Assembly: GCF_934668725.1 (NCBI RefSeq)
Contig: NZ_CAKUOF010000001.1
Location: forward strand, 62,001 to 126,000
Direction: 5' to 3'
Length of the DNA stretch: 64,000 nucleotides
Origin: an uncultured Dysgonomonas sp.
GTDB lineage: Bacteria; Bacteroidota; Bacteroidia; Bacteroidales; Dysgonomonadaceae
The translations under genes were made by a program, and so were the position numbers. Positions 19,161-28,305 of this stretch are shown here, one piece after another (within the stretch, counting starts at the first letter, position 1; each line of letters begins with the position of its first letter). Below the pieces are notes generated by a model. It saw only the letters and a list, made by a program, of their open reading frames with translations. It had not been told where the DNA came from and did no database searches.

Positions 19161-19168
19161 CAAATATA
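19161..19168 (-). promoter_or_regulatory. Putative -7 element of the fuc operon
   Basis: On the minus strand the bases read TATATTTG, a match to TAnnTTTG, 66 bases before the fucI ATG. No TTTG is seen at -33, which would suit a promoter activated by the divergent AraC-type protein. Confidence 0.4.
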
Positions 19169-19309
19169 TATTTAATATCTGACGATGCCTTTCACTATTT
19201 CGACGGAGAAGTAGTATAATATCGATATTGTGCTTGGCGTATTATCTGTTATTAATTAAATATAAGTATATTTACCTATTGCAGGTGTGATATTAAAACG
19301 ACATGTCAT

Positions 19310-20170
19310 ATGCTTAAATCGAATGAGGAACTTAGTCTTATCTTATTAAATGTCGGTTATTCGGAACTGAATGCCAATTGGAACTGGAAGAATGTATGCA
19401 GTCCTTTTGCCCGTATATATTATGTAAAAGAGGGGAGAGCCAAAACAAAAATTGGTGACAAAACTTATTTGCTGGAGCCTGATCATTTGTATTTAACACC
19501 TCCGTTTACTTTGCACGATAATGAGTGTGACAGTTATTTTTCGTTGTACTACATTCATTTTTACGAAAAGGTTATAAATAAGGAGTCTATATTTGATACG
19601 TACGATTTCCCGATAGGCATAAAGGCTTCCTTGCTGGATCTATCATTAACACAGCGATTACTAGAAATAAATCCCGATAGGTACTTGCATCATTTCGATC
19701 CTCAGTTATACGATAACCCGCCTATATTTTCTCAATATATTGCCAATAATAATAAGATGCCTCTACATTCGAGTGTCGAAACGAAAGGTATTTTATATCA
19801 GCTTATGGCGAAATTCCTGGAACTGATAAAAATGAAATCGAATAATAAAGATATTCGAATAAATAAAAGTCTCTTATATATACACGAAAATATAGATAAG
19901 GACATTTCTATTGATCAATTGGCAGACATTGCCTGTATAACCGAAGATCATTTTATTCGGTTATTCAAAAAGGAAATGAATTATACACCTACTAAATATA
20001 TCAACTTGAAGAAGATGGAAAAGGCTCAACTTTTTCTACTTACAACAAATTTACCTATTCGAAGTATTGCATTCGATTTATCAATAGATAATATTTCGTA
20101 TTTCAATCGTATTTTCAAACAACATACAGGAAAAACACCAACCCAATATAGGGAGGAATATAAACGCTAA
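19310..20170 (+). CDS. AraC-family transcriptional regulator, likely of the fuc operon
   Basis: 286 residues. The N-terminal half (about 1-150) has the cupin-like sugar-sensing pattern (IYYVKEGRAKTKIGDKTYLLEPDHLYLTPP shows its PXXXXXXXPG-type strands). The C-terminal AraC/XylS domain (about 185-286) has two helix-turn-helix units: ISIDQLADIACITEDHFIRLF and LPIRSIAFDLSIDNISYFNRIF, closed by HTGKTPTQYR. It is divergent from fucI, with a 215-base shared upstream region. An activator responding to fucose or a fucose intermediate is inferred. Bacteroides thetaiotaomicron uses a GntR-type FucR instead, so this is a different solution. Confidence 0.85.
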   Translation: MLKSNEELSLILLNVGYSELNANWNWKNVCSPFARIYYVKEGRAKTKIGDKTYLLEPDHLYLTPPFTLHDNECDSYFSLYYIHFYEKVINKESIFDTYDFPIGIKASLLDLSLTQRLLEINPDRYLHHFDPQLYDNPPIFSQYIANNNKMPLHSSVETKGILYQLMAKFLELIKMKSNNKDIRINKSLLYIHENIDKDISIDQLADIACITEDHFIRLFKKEMNYTPTKYINLKKMEKAQLFLLTTNLPIRSIAFDLSIDNISYFNRIFKQHTGKTPTQYREEYKR

Positions 20171-20275
20171 GAGGATAAAGTTGTTTAATTGATCAGATGT
20201 TTTGATTATATCTGAAGAATTTCGGATATGATAATTCTTATGATGAAGCTTCTTGATTTTAATTTAGTTTGTACA

Positions 20276-20908
20276 TTAGTAATAAATCCACATTAATGTT
20301 GGTTTATTGCTGTCTTGTAGTTTCTTATCCATATACTTCATCATTTCGTTGCTTGTAACAGGACATCCAAAACTCCATCCCATAGGGAGATGTTGAGGAT
20401 ATATTTCCTTATCGGGTAAAGGTGTATGCGAATGAAATACGATGATACGTTTATAAGCATTACTGTTGGTTTTCTCGAGTCCATGCATTTTATAGTGTAC
20501 ATTGATTCCCCATTGACTGTATGATCGTACTCCTAGCTTGTATTTACCTAGTGATGAACATAAACTTCCTTCGATATTGCTGAATATCGGTTTTGCTCCT
20601 GTGCTGAGTTTGTCTCCTTTACCGCAACCATGTGCACATAAGGCTTGCCTATCGATGTCTTTTGTTTTAAAATTCCATACAAACATTCGGTTTTTTCCTG
20701 AGTGAATTTTCATATCAATGAGGATACAGAAATCGGTATTATAATTGTTTTTGTTACAAAAATCAAGAGCTTCATCTGCTTTCTGTTGTAATCTATTTCG
20801 TATATCAATATTTTGTTCTTGTTTAGGGTGGCTTTCTACGTGAGAACAAGTCGAAAAGAATAATAATACCACTAGTGCTTTGATGTATGAAATGAGGGAA
20901 TTATTCAT
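20276..20908 (-). CDS. Murein L,D-transpeptidase catalytic domain protein (YkuD_2 type)
   Basis: 210 residues with an N-terminal signal sequence (ALVVLLFFSTC; Cys21 may be lipidated, although the lipobox is weak). The C-terminal half carries the active-site pattern of YkuD-type enzymes: His161 in FHSHTP and Cys182 in GWSFGCPV. Members of this family are exported and are thought to act on peptidoglycan cross-links, but the YkuD_2 branch is poorly characterised and its substrate is not known. It follows the tRNA-Met gene on the same strand behind a terminator, and its own promoter is not obvious. Confidence 0.8.
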   Translation of the reverse strand: MNNSLISYIKALVVLLFFSTCSHVESHPKQEQNIDIRNRLQQKADEALDFCNKNNYNTDFCILIDMKIHSGKNRMFVWNFKTKDIDRQALCAHGCGKGDKLSTGAKPIFSNIEGSLCSSLGKYKLGVRSYSQWGINVHYKMHGLEKTNSNAYKRIIVFHSHTPLPDKEIYPQHLPMGWSFGCPVTSNEMMKYMDKKLQDSNKPTLMWIYY

Positions 20909-20934
20909 GGCTAGTGTAGTGTTAAATTGATAAA

Positions 20935-20969
20935 TAAGAAAATGAGGCTTACATTTTCATGTAAACCTC
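20935..20969 (-). terminator. Terminator of tRNA-Met
   Basis: On the minus strand GAGGTTTACAT (20969-20959) pairs with ATGTAAGCCTC (20954-20944) across a GAAA loop with one G-U pair. It is followed by the T-rich ATTTTCTTATTT. It begins 9 bases after the tRNA 3-prime end. Confidence 0.85.
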
Positions 20970-20977
20970 TTTTAGTG

Positions 20978-21051
20978 TAGCGGGACGGGGAATTGAACCC
21001 CGGACCTCATGATTATGAATCATGCGCTCTAACCATCTGAGCTATCCCGCC
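20978..21051 (-). tRNA. tRNA-Met (anticodon CAU)
   Basis: A 74-base cloverleaf on the minus strand: acceptor GGCGGGA pairs with TCCCGCT (first pair G-U), D arm GCTC...GAGC, anticodon stem CATGA/TCATG with loop TTCATAA (anticodon CAT), T arm CCGGG-GTTCAAT-TCCCCG-like, discriminator A. CCA is not encoded. There is no C1-A72 mismatch typical of initiator tRNA, so elongator Met is the best call. A lysidine-modified Ile2(CAU) cannot be excluded by anticodon alone. Confidence 0.93.
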
Positions 21052-21069
21052 ATGCCTCATTAGCGGTTG

Positions 21070-21101
21070 CAAAAGTATGGCAAATATTTTGTATCCGCAA
21101 G
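21070..21101 (-). promoter_or_regulatory. Promoter of tRNA-Met
   Basis: On the minus strand CTTG (21101-21098) is followed after 20 bases by TACTTTTG (21077-21070), a good fit to TTTG-N19-21-TAnnTTTG. The mature tRNA 5-prime end is 19 bases further on. Confidence 0.65.
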
Positions 21102-21245
21102 CCTATTTTGAAAAAATATAAGTGTATCTTTGAAAATATTTTTTAAGATATTGATAACTAATGTTTAATAAGTCGTAAGTTTTATTGCTGGCATCCTGAA
21201 TTTAAAATAAGCCCGTATTTCAATATAGAAAAAGATAAAAAAGAT

Positions 21246-21296
21246 TATATTTGCACGCTTAAGTCGTATTCTAAGCTATTTGTTAAGGTATATTTG
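21246..21296 (+). promoter_or_regulatory. Two -7-like elements in the long secDF leader
   Basis: TATATTTG occurs at 21246-21253 and again at 21289-21296. Neither has a clear TTTG at -33. The 352-base stretch between the tRNA gene and secDF holds these elements, the tRNA promoter on the other strand, and otherwise AT-rich sequence without a recognisable gene. The leader would be about 100-145 bases long. Confidence 0.35.
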
Positions 21297-21403
21297 CATT
21301 ATTATATCATTTGGATGTATTTATAACTACAAGAGTTTTTGGAATCTATATCATTGAAAATTAAATATTAAAATAAACAAATAGTAACAAAAGTAACTTT
21401 AAA

Positions 21404-24298
21404 ATGCAAAACAAGGGATTTGTAATAACTTTTGCCATTTTGTTGACTGTAGTTTGCTGTTTTTATTTATCATTCTCCTTTGTGACGAGATATTATGAAA
21501 AACAAGCTGCAGAATACGCTAATGGTGATCTTAATGCTCAGAGTCATTATCTGGACTCTATTTCTACAGAAAAAGTATGGTTGGGATATACCCTGAAACA
21601 AGCCAGAGAGAAAGAAATCGGTTTAGGTCTGGACCTTAAAGGCGGAATGAACGTTATTCTTGAAATTGATGCAGCTGCCGTGTTGCGTTCATTGGCAAAT
21701 GAAGAAGATGCTCAATTTAACAAAGCCATACAACAAGCTGTAGATGAAAATCGCAGAGGTAGTAATAAAGATTTTATTACATTATTTGTAGAAAAGTACG
21801 AGGCGATAGATAAGTCTGGTAAGTTGTCAATAGTATTTGGTGCAAAATTAAAAGATCAAATAGCTCCTACAGATGATAATGCTACTGTAAAGAAAGTTCT
21901 TGAAAAAGAATTACAAGGTGTAGCTGATAATTCGTTTAATGTTTTACGCACACGTATCGACCGATTTGGGGTTGTAGCTCCAAATATTCAAAAACTGGAT
22001 CGTGCAGAACGTATTCTTATTGAATTGCCAGGTATTAAAGAACCTGAACGTGTAAAGAAACTTTTACAAGGTAACTCAAATCTTGAGTTTTGGAAAACTT
22101 ATAACCTTCAAGAAATTCAAGGGTATTTAAGTGCTATTAATTCAAGAAGTGTTGAGTTGTTAGGGGCAAATAAATCTACAAATAAAACAGTTATTACTGA
22201 TTCTATCTCTTCAGATTCTTTATCATCTGTAACAGTTGTTGAAGTAGATTCGATAGCTACTCCATTCAACAAATCGTTGTTCGAATATTTTGATGGAAAA
22301 TGGGTTGGAGGTTCTGTTGTTGCTATAGCCGACAGAAAAGATACCGCATCTATAAATACTATACTTCGTGCGTCAAAAGATTTATATCCTACCGATCTTA
22401 AGTTCGCATGGGGTTTTAAAGCTGTTGATCCAAAAGAAACTCAATTTCAACTATTCGCTTTAAAAGGTGATGGAACTAAAAGAGGTCCAGCTTTGGATGG
22501 CGATGCTATTGTAACTGCTACAGCAGATCAAATACAAGGACAAGGTTGGGGAGTTAGTATGCAGATGAATTCTACAGGAGCAAAACGTTGGGCTTCTATT
22601 ACAGGTGCTGAAAGAGGTCGTCAGATTGCTATTGTACTTGATGGTTATGTATATTCTGCACCAAATGTAAATGATCGTATTGAAGGTGGAAACTCCTCTA
22701 TAACAGGAAATTTTTCAGTAGAAGAAGCGAAAGACTTGGAGAACGTTTTAAAGTCGGGTAAAATGCGTGCAGGCGTACGTATTGTACAGGAAGATATTGT
22801 TGGACCTTCTCTTGGTGAAGAGTCTATCCAAGCTGGACTTATATCTTTTGTTGTAGCTATTATTGTTCTAATGATATATATGTGCCTTGTGTATGGATTT
22901 ATACCGGGTATGATTGCAAATGCAGCTCTACTACTGAATTTATTCTTCACATTAGGTGTTCTGGCGTCATTCCATGCGGTATTAACTTTACCGGGTATTG
23001 CCGGGTTAGTCCTGGCCTTAGCTATGGCTGTTGATGCAAACGTACTTATTTATGAACGAACCAAAGAAGAACTTCGTGCCGGTAAAAATGTGAAAACAGC
23101 TGTACAAGATGGTTATAAGCATGCATTTTCGGCAATTTTCGACTCTAACTTAACTTCTATTATAACTGGTTTAATACTTTATAATTTTGGAACAGGAGCG
23201 ATTAGAGGATTTGCAATTACCGAAATTATAGGTATCTCTGCTTCATTCTTTACAGCTATATTTATGACTCGTTTGGTTTATGACTATGGCTTTTCGAAAG
23301 GTAAATTTTCTAACCTTACATTTACCTCAAAACCACTTCGCAATTTCTTGATGGATACTAAGATTAATTTCTTAAACCTACATAGAAAAGCTTATGCTGC
23401 CTCATTGATTGTAATTATATTGGGAGTTATTTCTGTATTTACCTTAGGACTGAATAATGGTATTGACTTTACAGGAGGACGTAATTATATTATACGTTTT
23501 GATAATCCTGTTAATACAGAGGATATTACAGAGGCTCTTAAACCTGTGTTGGGAGAAGAGTCGATGGTAAGTGTAATTACAATTGGTTCAAGTAATCAAG
23601 TGAGAGTTACTACCAACTATAAGATCGAAGATGCAAGAGATGAAGTTGAGACAGAGATTAAAGAAAAAATGAATACTGCATTGGGTAGTTACATTGCCTC
23701 TGGAAAAACTATAGACGATTATATCCAAAGTTCTCAGAAAGTAGGTCCTAGTGTTGCTGATGATATGAAAACAGCTGCTATCGGTGCAGTTATTTTAGCT
23801 ATTATCTGTATGGGATTATATATATTGCTTCGATTTAGAGATGTCGCATTCTCTGTGGGTACAATTATTGCTGTGGCTCACGATGCTGCTATTGTGATTT
23901 TTGCGTATTCGTTCTTCCATAAAATAATGCCTTTCTCTTTAGAAATTGACCAAACATTTATTGCTGCAATTCTAACAGTAGTTGGATTCTCTATCCATGA
24001 TAAGGTTGTAATTTTTGACCGTGTACGTGAGAGAAGACGTGACTTCCCACTAAGAGATATTGCTACCAATATTAATGATTCACTGAATACAACTTTAACT
24101 CGTACTGTTAGTACATCTTTAAGCACGATTTTGGTGCTGATTTGTATCTTTGTATTGGGTGGAGATTCTATCAGGAGCTTTACTTTTGCAATGTTGTTAG
24201 GTATTATTCTAGGAACATATTCATCAGTATTCATTGCAACTCCTGTTGCTTATGATATATTGAAAAGAAAAGAAGATAAATCAAAGACTACGAAATAA
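21404..24298 (+). CDS. secDF: Fused protein translocase subunit SecDF
   Basis: 964 residues. A single polypeptide joins SecD (about 1-620) and SecF (about 640-964), as usual in Bacteroidetes. SecD motifs are GLDLKGGMNV near residue 76, the large periplasmic P1 region, and the membrane segment with IAGLVLALAMAVDANVLI and ERTKEELRAG. SecF motifs are NNGIDFTGGRNYI and GFSIHDKVVIFDRVRE. It uses the proton gradient to pull exported proteins through SecYEG. A strong terminator follows directly, so it is probably a single-gene transcript. Confidence 0.97.
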   Translation: MQNKGFVITFAILLTVVCCFYLSFSFVTRYYEKQAAEYANGDLNAQSHYLDSISTEKVWLGYTLKQAREKEIGLGLDLKGGMNVILEIDAAAVLRSLANEEDAQFNKAIQQAVDENRRGSNKDFITLFVEKYEAIDKSGKLSIVFGAKLKDQIAPTDDNATVKKVLEKELQGVADNSFNVLRTRIDRFGVVAPNIQKLDRAERILIELPGIKEPERVKKLLQGNSNLEFWKTYNLQEIQGYLSAINSRSVELLGANKSTNKTVITDSISSDSLSSVTVVEVDSIATPFNKSLFEYFDGKWVGGSVVAIADRKDTASINTILRASKDLYPTDLKFAWGFKAVDPKETQFQLFALKGDGTKRGPALDGDAIVTATADQIQGQGWGVSMQMNSTGAKRWASITGAERGRQIAIVLDGYVYSAPNVNDRIEGGNSSITGNFSVEEAKDLENVLKSGKMRAGVRIVQEDIVGPSLGEESIQAGLISFVVAIIVLMIYMCLVYGFIPGMIANAALLLNLFFTLGVLASFHAVLTLPGIAGLVLALAMAVDANVLIYERTKEELRAGKNVKTAVQDGYKHAFSAIFDSNLTSIITGLILYNFGTGAIRGFAITEIIGISASFFTAIFMTRLVYDYGFSKGKFSNLTFTSKPLRNFLMDTKINFLNLHRKAYAASLIVIILGVISVFTLGLNNGIDFTGGRNYIIRFDNPVNTEDITEALKPVLGEESMVSVITIGSSNQVRVTTNYKIEDARDEVETEIKEKMNTALGSYIASGKTIDDYIQSSQKVGPSVADDMKTAAIGAVILAIICMGLYILLRFRDVAFSVGTIIAVAHDAAIVIFAYSFFHKIMPFSLEIDQTFIAAILTVVGFSIHDKVVIFDRVRERRRDFPLRDIATNINDSLNTTLTRTVSTSLSTILVLICIFVLGGDSIRSFTFAMLLGIILGTYSSVFIATPVAYDILKRKEDKSKTTK

Positions 24299-24324
24299 GA
24301 TACGAATAACAGATATCATTTAAC

Positions 24325-24355
24325 AAAAGGCTGCCAATTTTGGCAGCCTTTTGTT
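24325..24355 (+). terminator. Terminator after secDF
   Basis: AAAAGGCTGCCA (24325-24336) and TGGCAGCCTTTT (24341-24352) form a perfect stem with a 4-base ATTT loop and a T-rich tail. Confidence 0.9.
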
Positions 24356-24484
24356 TTAAGGTTTGTTACTGTTCGTTACTTTGATAAGTGTAATAAGAAA
24401 AACGTAAAATGTATTATAATATTTATAAGTAATACTTCCTTTTACTTATCTGCATTTTTAGGAAATTTTCCTTCTTTATTTTAT

Positions 24485-24492
24485 TACCTTTG
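24485..24492 (+). promoter_or_regulatory. Putative -7 element upstream of the MalY/PatB gene
   Basis: TACCTTTG matches TAnnTTTG exactly. It lies 104 bases before the ATG at 24596, so the leader would be about 95 bases. No clear TTTG is present at -33. Confidence 0.4.
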
Positions 24493-24595
24493 TCTTGAAT
24501 TTGGTTAATAAAAATTTGTTGTCTCAAAATAAGAGTATAAATTATCTGTAGTATATTTATAATATTTGCAATACCTAAATTGAAGAATTCTGATA

Positions 24596-25771
24596 ATGGC
24601 GAAGTATAATTTTGATCAAATCATAGATCGCAAGGGAACTAATGCCCTAAAAACAGACGTTTTAAAAGAAAGATATGGGAGTGATGACCTAATACCTTTG
24701 TGGGTCGCTGATATGGATTTTTTATCACCTCCTGCGGTTTCAGAGGCTATTATTGAACGGGCGAAACATGGTTTGTTTGGTTATACTTGTCCTTGTTCTC
24801 AATATTACAATTCTATTATTAATTGGGTAAAAAGAAGTCATGATTGGGAGATAGCCAAAGAATGGATAACTTTTATACCAGGTATTGTAAAAGGAATAGC
24901 TTTTGTCATCGATTGCTTTTCAACGAAGGAAGATCACGTAATAATTCAACCTCCGGTATACCATCCTTTCAAAATTATACCAACTTTACATCAACGAAAA
25001 GTTATTGATAATCCATTATTCTTAGAAGCGGGTCGATATAAAATGGACTTGGTTGATCTAAAAAAACGAATTGATTCGAATACTAAAATATTAATACTTT
25101 GTAATCCTCATAATCCGGGAGGAAGGGTTTGGACAAAGCAAGAATTAATTGATCTGGCTGAAATATGTTATGATAATGGTATACTTGTTATATCGGATGA
25201 AATTCATTCGGATATGGCCTTTGGAAATAATAAGCATGTACCATTCGCGTCAGTTTCAGATAAGGCTGCCCAAAATAGTATAACTTTTATGGCTCCGAGT
25301 AAAACTTTCAATATTGCAGGTATAGTTAGCTCGTACTCTATTATCCCCAATGAAATTATTAGAACGAATTTTAATAATTATTTGAAAAGTAGTGAATTAG
25401 AGGAAGGACATATTTTTGCTTACTTGGCAGCAAAGGCAGCTTATGATAAAGGAGAGGATTGGCTTATAGAAGCAAAAGATTATATCTGGAAAAATATTCT
25501 TTTTGTAGAGGAGTTCATGAAAGCAAATATTCCTCAAATAAAAGTGATGATACCTGAAGCTTCTTTTCTTGTTTGGCTTGATTGTCGAGAATTAAATCTG
25601 TCTCAAAAAGACTTGGTATCTTTGTTTGTAAAAGATGCTAAACTAGCATTAAATGATGGAGCAATGTTTGGTAAAGGAGGAGAGGGGTTTATGCGTTTAA
25701 ACGTAGGATCTCCTAAATCTGTGATCGAGAAAGCTCTAAATAACTTAAAAACTGCATTAGATAATAAATAA
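24596..25771 (+). CDS. PLP-dependent MalY/PatB-type aminotransferase (cystathionine beta-lyase)
   Basis: 391 residues, fold type I PLP enzyme. The N-terminal IPLWVADMDFLSPPAV and FGYT motifs are typical of the MalY/PatB branch. CNPHNPGGRVWTKQEL and ISDEIHSDM carry the cofactor-contacting Asn and Asp. The PLP lysine is in APSKTFNIAG. Enzymes of this branch cleave cystathionine or other cysteine S-conjugates to pyruvate, ammonia and a thiol, as the last but one step of methionine synthesis. It stands alone between a terminator and the FKBP gene. A pure aminotransferase role is possible. Confidence 0.85.
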   Translation: MAKYNFDQIIDRKGTNALKTDVLKERYGSDDLIPLWVADMDFLSPPAVSEAIIERAKHGLFGYTCPCSQYYNSIINWVKRSHDWEIAKEWITFIPGIVKGIAFVIDCFSTKEDHVIIQPPVYHPFKIIPTLHQRKVIDNPLFLEAGRYKMDLVDLKKRIDSNTKILILCNPHNPGGRVWTKQELIDLAEICYDNGILVISDEIHSDMAFGNNKHVPFASVSDKAAQNSITFMAPSKTFNIAGIVSSYSIIPNEIIRTNFNNYLKSSELEEGHIFAYLAAKAAYDKGEDWLIEAKDYIWKNILFVEEFMKANIPQIKVMIPEASFLVWLDCRELNLSQKDLVSLFVKDAKLALNDGAMFGKGGEGFMRLNVGSPKSVIEKALNNLKTALDNK

Positions 25772-25884
25772 ATCAGAATATATACAACAAAAGGGCATGA
25801 TTCTTGTTATGTATTCTGTGAAGACTAAAAATAGCCTGAATTAAAATCGGGCAATTGAATATTAAGTAATATAAAATAATTAAA

Positions 25885-26505
25885 ATGAAAATTTCACCTA
25901 ATAAATTTGTTTCGCTATCTTATGACTTGAATGTTGGCGAAGGTGACGAAAAAGAGTTAATGGAAAAAGCAACTCCTGAACAACCGCTTGAGTTTATCTT
26001 TGGAACAAACTCTATGCTTGAAGCTTTTGAGAAAAATGTAGACGGTTTGGCACAAGGCGATTCTTTTGATTTTGTACTTACTCCTGACCAAGCATATGGA
26101 GAATATGACGATGATCATTTGGTAGATTTACCTAGAAATATATTTGAAGTTGATGGTAAAATGGATGAGAGTGTTGTATTTGAAGGAAACACTATTCCAA
26201 TGATGGATTCTAACGGTAACAGACTTAACGGCTCTGTTGTTTCAGTTAGCGATGATGTTGTAAAAATGGACTTTAATCACCCTCTAGCTGGTGAAACTTT
26301 GCACTTTACAGGTAATGTATTATCGGTAAGAGAAGCCTCAGCTGAAGAAATCGCTGCATTATTTGCTCCTCAAGGAGGTGGATGTGGCTCAGGTTGCGGT
26401 TGTGGAAGTTCTGATGATTCTGAAGGATGCGGTTCAGGTTGTGGATGTGGAAGTTCAGATGAGTCTGAAGGTTCTTCATGTGGATCTGGATGTGGTTGTC
26501 ATTAA
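25885..26505 (+). CDS. slyD: SlyD-like FKBP peptidyl-prolyl isomerase with Cys-rich metal-binding tail
   Basis: 206 residues. The FKBP core with inserted IF domain spans about 1-150 (SYDLNVGEGDE, FIFGTNSMLEAFEKNVDGL, FDFVLTPDQAYGEYDD, DFNHPLAGETLHF). The tail from about 165 has three copies of a CGSGCGC unit, separated by acidic Ser/Asp/Glu spacers, and ends in CGCH. This suggests Ni2+ or Zn2+ binding, as in the His/Cys-rich tail of E. coli SlyD. It probably combines prolyl isomerisation and chaperoning with metal storage or delivery. The tail codons are as AT-rich as Cys/Gly allow and give no sign of foreign origin. Confidence 0.9.
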   Translation: MKISPNKFVSLSYDLNVGEGDEKELMEKATPEQPLEFIFGTNSMLEAFEKNVDGLAQGDSFDFVLTPDQAYGEYDDDHLVDLPRNIFEVDGKMDESVVFEGNTIPMMDSNGNRLNGSVVSVSDDVVKMDFNHPLAGETLHFTGNVLSVREASAEEIAALFAPQGGGCGSGCGCGSSDDSEGCGSGCGCGSSDESEGSSCGSGCGCH

Positions 26506-26527
26506 TCTTAAGAATGCATACATAATA

Positions 26528-26564
26528 AAAGGACAGACTTTATTTAAGTCTGTCCTTTATATTT
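26528..26564 (+). terminator. Terminator after the SlyD-like gene
   Basis: AAAGGACAGACTT (26528-26540) and AAGTCTGTCCTTT (26546-26558) form a perfect 13-bp stem with a TATTT loop, followed by ATATTTT. The symmetrical A and T flanks let it also work for the convergent DUF3943 gene. Confidence 0.88.
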
Positions 26565-26586
26565 TGAAGAAAGAGCAAAGTACACT

Positions 26587-28062
26587 TTAAAATTTATAAG
26601 TCAGCATTAATCTTCCTTCGGCTGTAACAGAATACACATCATCGAAATATTTATAGTGTGTCGAACGTCTATAAACAGTTGTCATGCCTGTTAAATGAAC
26701 TCTTTCTTGAATCTTAAGGTCTGCTCGTAGAGTAGATAAGTTAAGTGTTGCATTTGAATTATCTCCTTGTGCATTTAGGTGTTCATAATCTACAGTTTCC
26801 AAATCGGTTCCTTTAGGATAACCTTTCCAAGTAAATAGCCTATAACCTTCATATAGCCATGATATCCCAATTTTATCTTTATAAGAAATATTAATACCTG
26901 TTTTCCATCCTAAACCACTTCCTAAATTATAGTTCCTATTAGAGACTCTGTAATGATCACTTAATGTTGCTCCTAATATTATTCCATTGAGATGTATATA
27001 GGAGTTAAAGTCCCAATCATCAAAGCGTTTACTCTGATGTATAAGACCTACCCCAAAAACTGCTGGAGTCGCTAATTTATATGGGATCTCGTTTGATTTC
27101 TGAGAAATTGTATCTGAGTCATAATAGTCGAAATGTTGATAAATACCTATTCCTAAATAATCTTTAGATGTATCTATCAAGAGGTTACTCCATAGACGCC
27201 CGATTACATTTATTTGTCCAAGTACCGGTTGTGATTTTTGTATATTCAAATTAGCTTGTATTGTAAAATAATCAAAAGGTTTGGTATTTACTTCTTCATA
27301 ACGGTCGCCGTATTCAACAGTAACAGAGCTTGTAAAACCAGCGCCTTTGTCAAATATTTCATCCTTCAATTCTAATACTCTTATACCAGCTGAAACCTCT
27401 ACACTTATTTCCGGAATACCGAATTGGCGTCCAGATGTCGATCTTTTTTTCCATGCATCTCCGTTTATTATTCGGGTGAGACCTCTTCCGGGGGATATAA
27501 GGAAACCTAAAAATTCACGTTTAAACCTTTCGGCACCTCTTTTTCGATCATCATATACTAAATCAGAAGCCCGATAGAACATTTCTCCTAAAACCATACC
27601 CCCAACAGGTGTCGCTATGATATCATTGCTCGAAGGAGGTTCGTTTTCCATTGCTAACTCCCACATCGCACTACCTGCAAGAGCAAATGCTCCCGACTCC
27701 CAGTAATTAAAACCTCTTGAACGGGCAGAATTATAATATAAGCTTCCATGATATGGATGCAAAAACATATTAGTTCCAATCTGATCATTATCCCAATAAA
27801 ATCCTTTTGTCAAATTATCTTTTATAGAGTTAAAGCTGATATAAGCAAAATCTTCCTTCATGATATAGCGGTCAAACGCCCAGATTCCCATATTAAGAGA
27901 GAAGATTTGAGCTGCGGCTCCCCATCCATTCTTTTTTGAATAGTATTGAATATCAATAGAGTCGGCTGGAGTAGTTTTGGTAGTTTTATGTCGTAATAAA
28001 TGTTGAGAGTAAGCACTTAATGGTGCTGATACAATAAGAATAATGAGTAAATATCTTTTCAT
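26587..28062 (-). CDS. DUF3943 outer-membrane-type protein
   Basis: 491 residues with a cleavable signal peptide ending near AYSQ. The central part has the DUF3943 signature: NMFLHPYHGSLYYNSARSRGF followed by WESGAFALAGSAMWE. The C-terminal half is rich in alternating strands and the protein ends in TYKF, with an aromatic last residue as in outer-membrane barrels. The family is common in Bacteroidetes and its function is unknown. It stands alone on the minus strand between convergent slyD and divergent terC. Confidence 0.82.
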   Translation of the reverse strand: MKRYLLIILIVSAPLSAYSQHLLRHKTTKTTPADSIDIQYYSKKNGWGAAAQIFSLNMGIWAFDRYIMKEDFAYISFNSIKDNLTKGFYWDNDQIGTNMFLHPYHGSLYYNSARSRGFNYWESGAFALAGSAMWELAMENEPPSSNDIIATPVGGMVLGEMFYRASDLVYDDRKRGAERFKREFLGFLISPGRGLTRIINGDAWKKRSTSGRQFGIPEISVEVSAGIRVLELKDEIFDKGAGFTSSVTVEYGDRYEEVNTKPFDYFTIQANLNIQKSQPVLGQINVIGRLWSNLLIDTSKDYLGIGIYQHFDYYDSDTISQKSNEIPYKLATPAVFGVGLIHQSKRFDDWDFNSYIHLNGIILGATLSDHYRVSNRNYNLGSGLGWKTGINISYKDKIGISWLYEGYRLFTWKGYPKGTDLETVDYEHLNAQGDNSNATLNLSTLRADLKIQERVHLTGMTTVYRRSTHYKYFDDVYSVTAEGRLMLTYKF

Positions 28063-28271
28063 TAAAAATAATTTGAAATCTATTTTTATAAATTTATTAT
28101 GTAAAGATATATTATTACAACTATTTATTATAACATTTCTTATGAATAATTCACGGTTGTTTTTATTGCTGGAATTATTAAAAGATATATTTCTTTCATA
28201 AGACTATTTCATAAAAATGAGTAAAGTAATATTTATGATATTTAATATATACAACGGATTAGTAATAAAAT

Positions 28272-28279
28272 TAAATTTG
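28272..28279 (+). promoter_or_regulatory. Putative -7 element of the TerC-family gene
   Basis: TAAATTTG matches TAnnTTTG and lies 26 bases before the ATG at 28306. There is no clear -33 TTTG. No manganese riboswitch fold was recognised in the 243-base gap. Confidence 0.4.
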
Positions 28280-28305
28280 TGAAAATTTAGTTATATTCTT
28301 TACTT

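Noticed and set aside
28063..28305. Manganese (yybP-ykoY) riboswitch upstream of the TerC-family gene
   Set aside because: The gap is very AT-rich and no conserved paired core of that riboswitch could be recognised.
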